Source: Trichoplax adhaerens
Lineage: Eukaryota > Placozoa > Uniplacotomia > Trichoplacea > Trichoplacidae
Reading direction: 5' to 3'
Assembly (NCBI RefSeq): GCF_000150275.1
Contig: NW_002060947.1
Location: 3,464,980-3,528,979, forward strand
DNA: 64,000 nt
A model generated the notes under the pieces. It was not told the DNA's origin and did not search any database. It saw nothing but the letters and a program-made list of their open reading frames with translations. The position numbers and the translations under genes were made by a program. The first letter of the stretch is position 1, and each line of letters starts with the position of its first letter. Positions 61,305 to 64,000 of this stretch are shown in pieces.

Positions 61305-63906
61305 TCTAACAAATATTAAAACAATTCATAACTATTATCGTTAATCATTATCACTGGATGTGACTTAGTAAATTTTAACAGCAGACAACCCCATTTTATC
61401 AAAGTAGAATCTATAGTTATTATTACCTGCAAAAGAAATAGATGCTGAAAATTTTATTGCTTGGTTATATCCATGTTTCCTAATAGGTATTCCATTCATG
61501 CAGAATAAAAAGCATTGATCTGTTCGTAATATAAATAAAGGAAAACGAATCATTCTGGAAAATTTAATAGTTATAATGTCAATTACAGTCATGATTATTA
61601 TGTTATAATATGTATACAGTATGTGAAGTTATAGAATAGCGATAAAACTACCAATAGTATAATGGAAACTTGATTTCAATCCTAAATACTGTTCTTACCT
61701 TCAACACAAACTAAAACTGTGCTGTTATTAAACTGGTATAAGCATGAACAATCCAACATGCGATCTAGAATGCATAAATTGCATATCGTGAAATATCAGA
61801 AATTCAATTAATAGATAATGGTCATACATAACTGATATTATATTTTTAGCGACTTTAGATAGCGGGCTAGCAAAATAATAGATTAAAGATAAAGTTTAAG
61901 GTTAGAGTTGAATTCTCAGTAAGTTATACATTTATAAACCTACTGAAGTTCACGTAGTTTTCGTTATCTGGCCAAGCTGAAAACTGGCGATTTAAATCAA
62001 TAGTAATAAAGTCGACGCTTGAACTATTTGGTCTAAGTATAATAAATAATCATTTATAATAAATACAGGAAATCTTTAGCGGAAAGTTCTATTATAGTTA
62101 TGCCGTATTTACGTTAACTGAAGATACAAATAGTAAGTAATTAGCTAACATTTGATTGACTCCAACGCATAGAAAAGGATAATCTTCTGTTCTTGTGTAA
62201 AATATTTCCATAATATTACTGCTGACAACTGGTTGATACTTGAATATCTAAAGGATTAATATAACCCAATTGCATAGGAATATTAATTTATTCTTTAGAT
62301 GCTGCATTACAAAATACATTTACAATGAAAATTAAAAATACAGTAAAGAAATCTGCTATAATTTAAAATGATAAATTACGGCAATATGTAACCTTAACTT
62401 GTACAAATTTGCTTTCTTTGAGGACATATTTCATGATTAATATTGAATCCGACAACTGAGCACATAGGAAACACCGTTGATTATCATATGGATCAGCGCC
62501 TAATTATATAGAAAGTCTTAATTTTATTTGCCATAAATACTATTTAATGGGAACTAACGGCAAATAATTTTAACCATCCCGTGATATTAGTGTATAAATT
62601 TAAAGGTAAGAAGCTATAGCCAATTGATATAGTATTATGGACATAGATCTGCAATGCTTAAGTGAGAATGGATTTAAAACAATTTATACGGCATCATAGG
62701 TGGAGTATTTGATATTATAGTCTACAATGGTACTGGCTATATGCATTTACTGGCATATAGCTAGAGTTAATACTTTATGACATATCAGAGAATATATAAA
62801 TATAAAATATAAGTGAGAGGATAATAATACTTACGAATAGTACATCTTTGACACGAAGGAAGCATAGAAATTAGAGCGTCACCAATTGGGTATCTGCTAA
62901 TTGATATTATAGAAATAGCATATAATAGTTTGTTCTACAAATTTTTGACAGGAGTATGAGGCTAAAATCTATTAAAACAACATAAGATACATTTGCAACC
63001 TGTTGCCTATCCTGTTGCTCCTTGTAATGGATTTATTTAATCTTGGGAAGAAAGGGCGCGTCAATTTTTTGATATCATAGAAACACAGCGTAGATAGATC
63101 ATGACCTTGATCTATGAAGATATTGTAATTAAATAAACTGAAGGTAGTTAATTTGTTTTATATTACATCTAATAAGATTATAGAGATACTCTCAGATAAC
63201 ATTGGTCAATCTAAGAAATATCAACATAACGTAAAATAGAGTAAACTCTTATAAAAAATTTCTCTTGGGTAGATTCTAGAAGACTACTATATCAGAACAA
63301 ATATTTTAGCAAACAATATATTATGATAGCATAAAAGACTACTATCAATGCTAATTATAAATATCTGATAGCAGCAGCTGTTTAAAAGTAAAAGATCTCT
63401 AACATAGCTATAGCATTCTTATAGAGTATAGGTTATAATCAACTAAGTAATGAGTAAAAAAGCCTATCTAACATACCCGTGATAGCTACCAAGATATCGG
63501 TGTGAATATCAATCCAAGACGTTCTTCCTTTAGTAATTTCATAATAGCATTGCTGCAATATAGGTATGATGTAAAAAATCAAGCGCAGCCTGATTAATTA
63601 TCTGTCATCACTTAAAATTAGCATGACTAGAGTATTGTCTTACCGATTTATTATCAGCATTGGATATTAGGATACCAGTTTCTGTACCCAGTATAATGAA
63701 TTTTTCTAATATGAAAACAGAAATTTAAAGACTAGAAGATTAACCAGAAATGATTGAAGATAGATTCAAATTCAACAACGATACCTAAATGTCGCAATAA
63801 CTGAAAACGTACCATTATTCTTCGATTGCCATATTGCTGCTTTATGAATACGCTTTACGGTATCGAAAGGTAATGACGCTGTTATGGTACATTTATAGGA
63901 CAAATA
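61305..63906 (-). CDS. MAP4K: MAP4K-like kinase, C-terminal CNH domain (partial)
   Basis: Minus-strand exons 63906-63813, 63705-63644, 63552-63477, 63275-63226, 62934-62835, 62499-62393, 62247-62150, 62032-61944 and 61764-61699 join in continuous phase. 61554-61427 and an exon starting at 61305 follow, after one small unresolved exon. The product is a citron-homology (CNH) beta-propeller of the germinal-centre kinase type: FIILGTETGILI, RTSWIDIHTDILVAITG, CFLCAQLSDSILIMKY, YPFLCVGVNQ, STVLVCVEG and CFLFCMNGIPIRKHGY. The order and spacing follow human MAP4K3/MAP4K5. These kinases act upstream of JNK and in mTORC1 amino-acid signalling, and the CNH domain binds small GTPases. The kinase domain is not in the window and should lie to the right. 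An in-frame ATG at 63912 makes a CNH-only product a less likely alternative. The exact C-terminus is unresolved. Confidence 0.75.
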
Positions 63907-64000
63907 CTGCATTGTAAATATAAAATTAGGTAATTGATAAGATAGCAGATGAATTTACTATTATTAATTGTGCTACCTTGCACATAAATCTGTATAAATG

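Noticed and set aside
62559-62648. Exon-like minus stretch (ISIGYSFLPLNLY) inside the MAP4K-like gene
   Set aside because: The exons on either side (62934-62835 and 62499-62393) join directly in phase and restore CNH order, so this piece falls within an intron.
1-64000. tRNA, rRNA or CRISPR arrays
   Set aside because: I saw no tRNA-like cloverleaf motifs, rRNA stretches or regularly spaced direct repeats. A covariance-model search would be needed to be sure about small RNAs.

Overview
The window is AT-rich animal nuclear DNA. Genes are split by mostly short GT-AG introns, and the recognisable products are animal families: a KCTD protein, CUB-trypsins, IRAK1BP1, an SLC35F transporter, Jagunal, a dynein heavy chain, an EHD ATPase and a MAP4K-type CNH domain. 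There are no operons or bacterial-style spacing. Compact introns, an early-animal gene set and intron-poor genes (KCTD, EHD, JAGN1) beside an intron-rich one suggest a non-bilaterian animal. A placozoan (Trichoplax-like) is my best guess, by inference rather than by a species match.

Layout, left to right: KCTD8/12/16-like gene (-, 1.8-2.5 kb); a 9.5 kb gene-poor stretch with hairpins and a possible solo LTR; two tandem CUB-linker-trypsin genes (+, 12.0-14.6 and 18.1-19.6 kb); IRAK1BP1 (-, 20.8-22.0 kb) head-to-head with an SLC35F1/F2-like transporter (+, 24.4-27.0 kb), with a cluster of TACTGTAC-type repeats between them; JAGN1 (-, 28.5-29.1 kb) head-to-head with a giant divergent dynein heavy chain (+, 30.1-52.8 kb, 44 reconstructed exons, about 5,245 residues); an intronless EHD gene (-, 55.1-56.8 kb); weak exon candidates at 57.3-59.4 kb; and the C-terminal CNH half of a MAP4K-like kinase (-, 61.3-63.9 kb) whose kinase domain would lie beyond the right edge.

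The genes do not form a single pathway. Three themes recur. The first is membrane traffic (EHD, JAGN1, SLC35F). The second is signalling (KCTD, IRAK1BP1, MAP4K). The third is cilia: the dynein heavy chain has a perfect X-box (RFX site) 0.6 kb upstream, in the interval shared with JAGN1. The most unusual items are that dynein (degenerate AAA1 and AAA4 motifs, low-complexity stalk insertions, a 5.5 kb exon after forty small ones), the transmembrane-like C-terminal tail on the EHD protein, and the linker divergence between the tandem proteases. I see no clearly new biological system; the dynein is the nearest candidate. Exons were joined by hand from splice sites and reading phase, so individual boundaries may be off.
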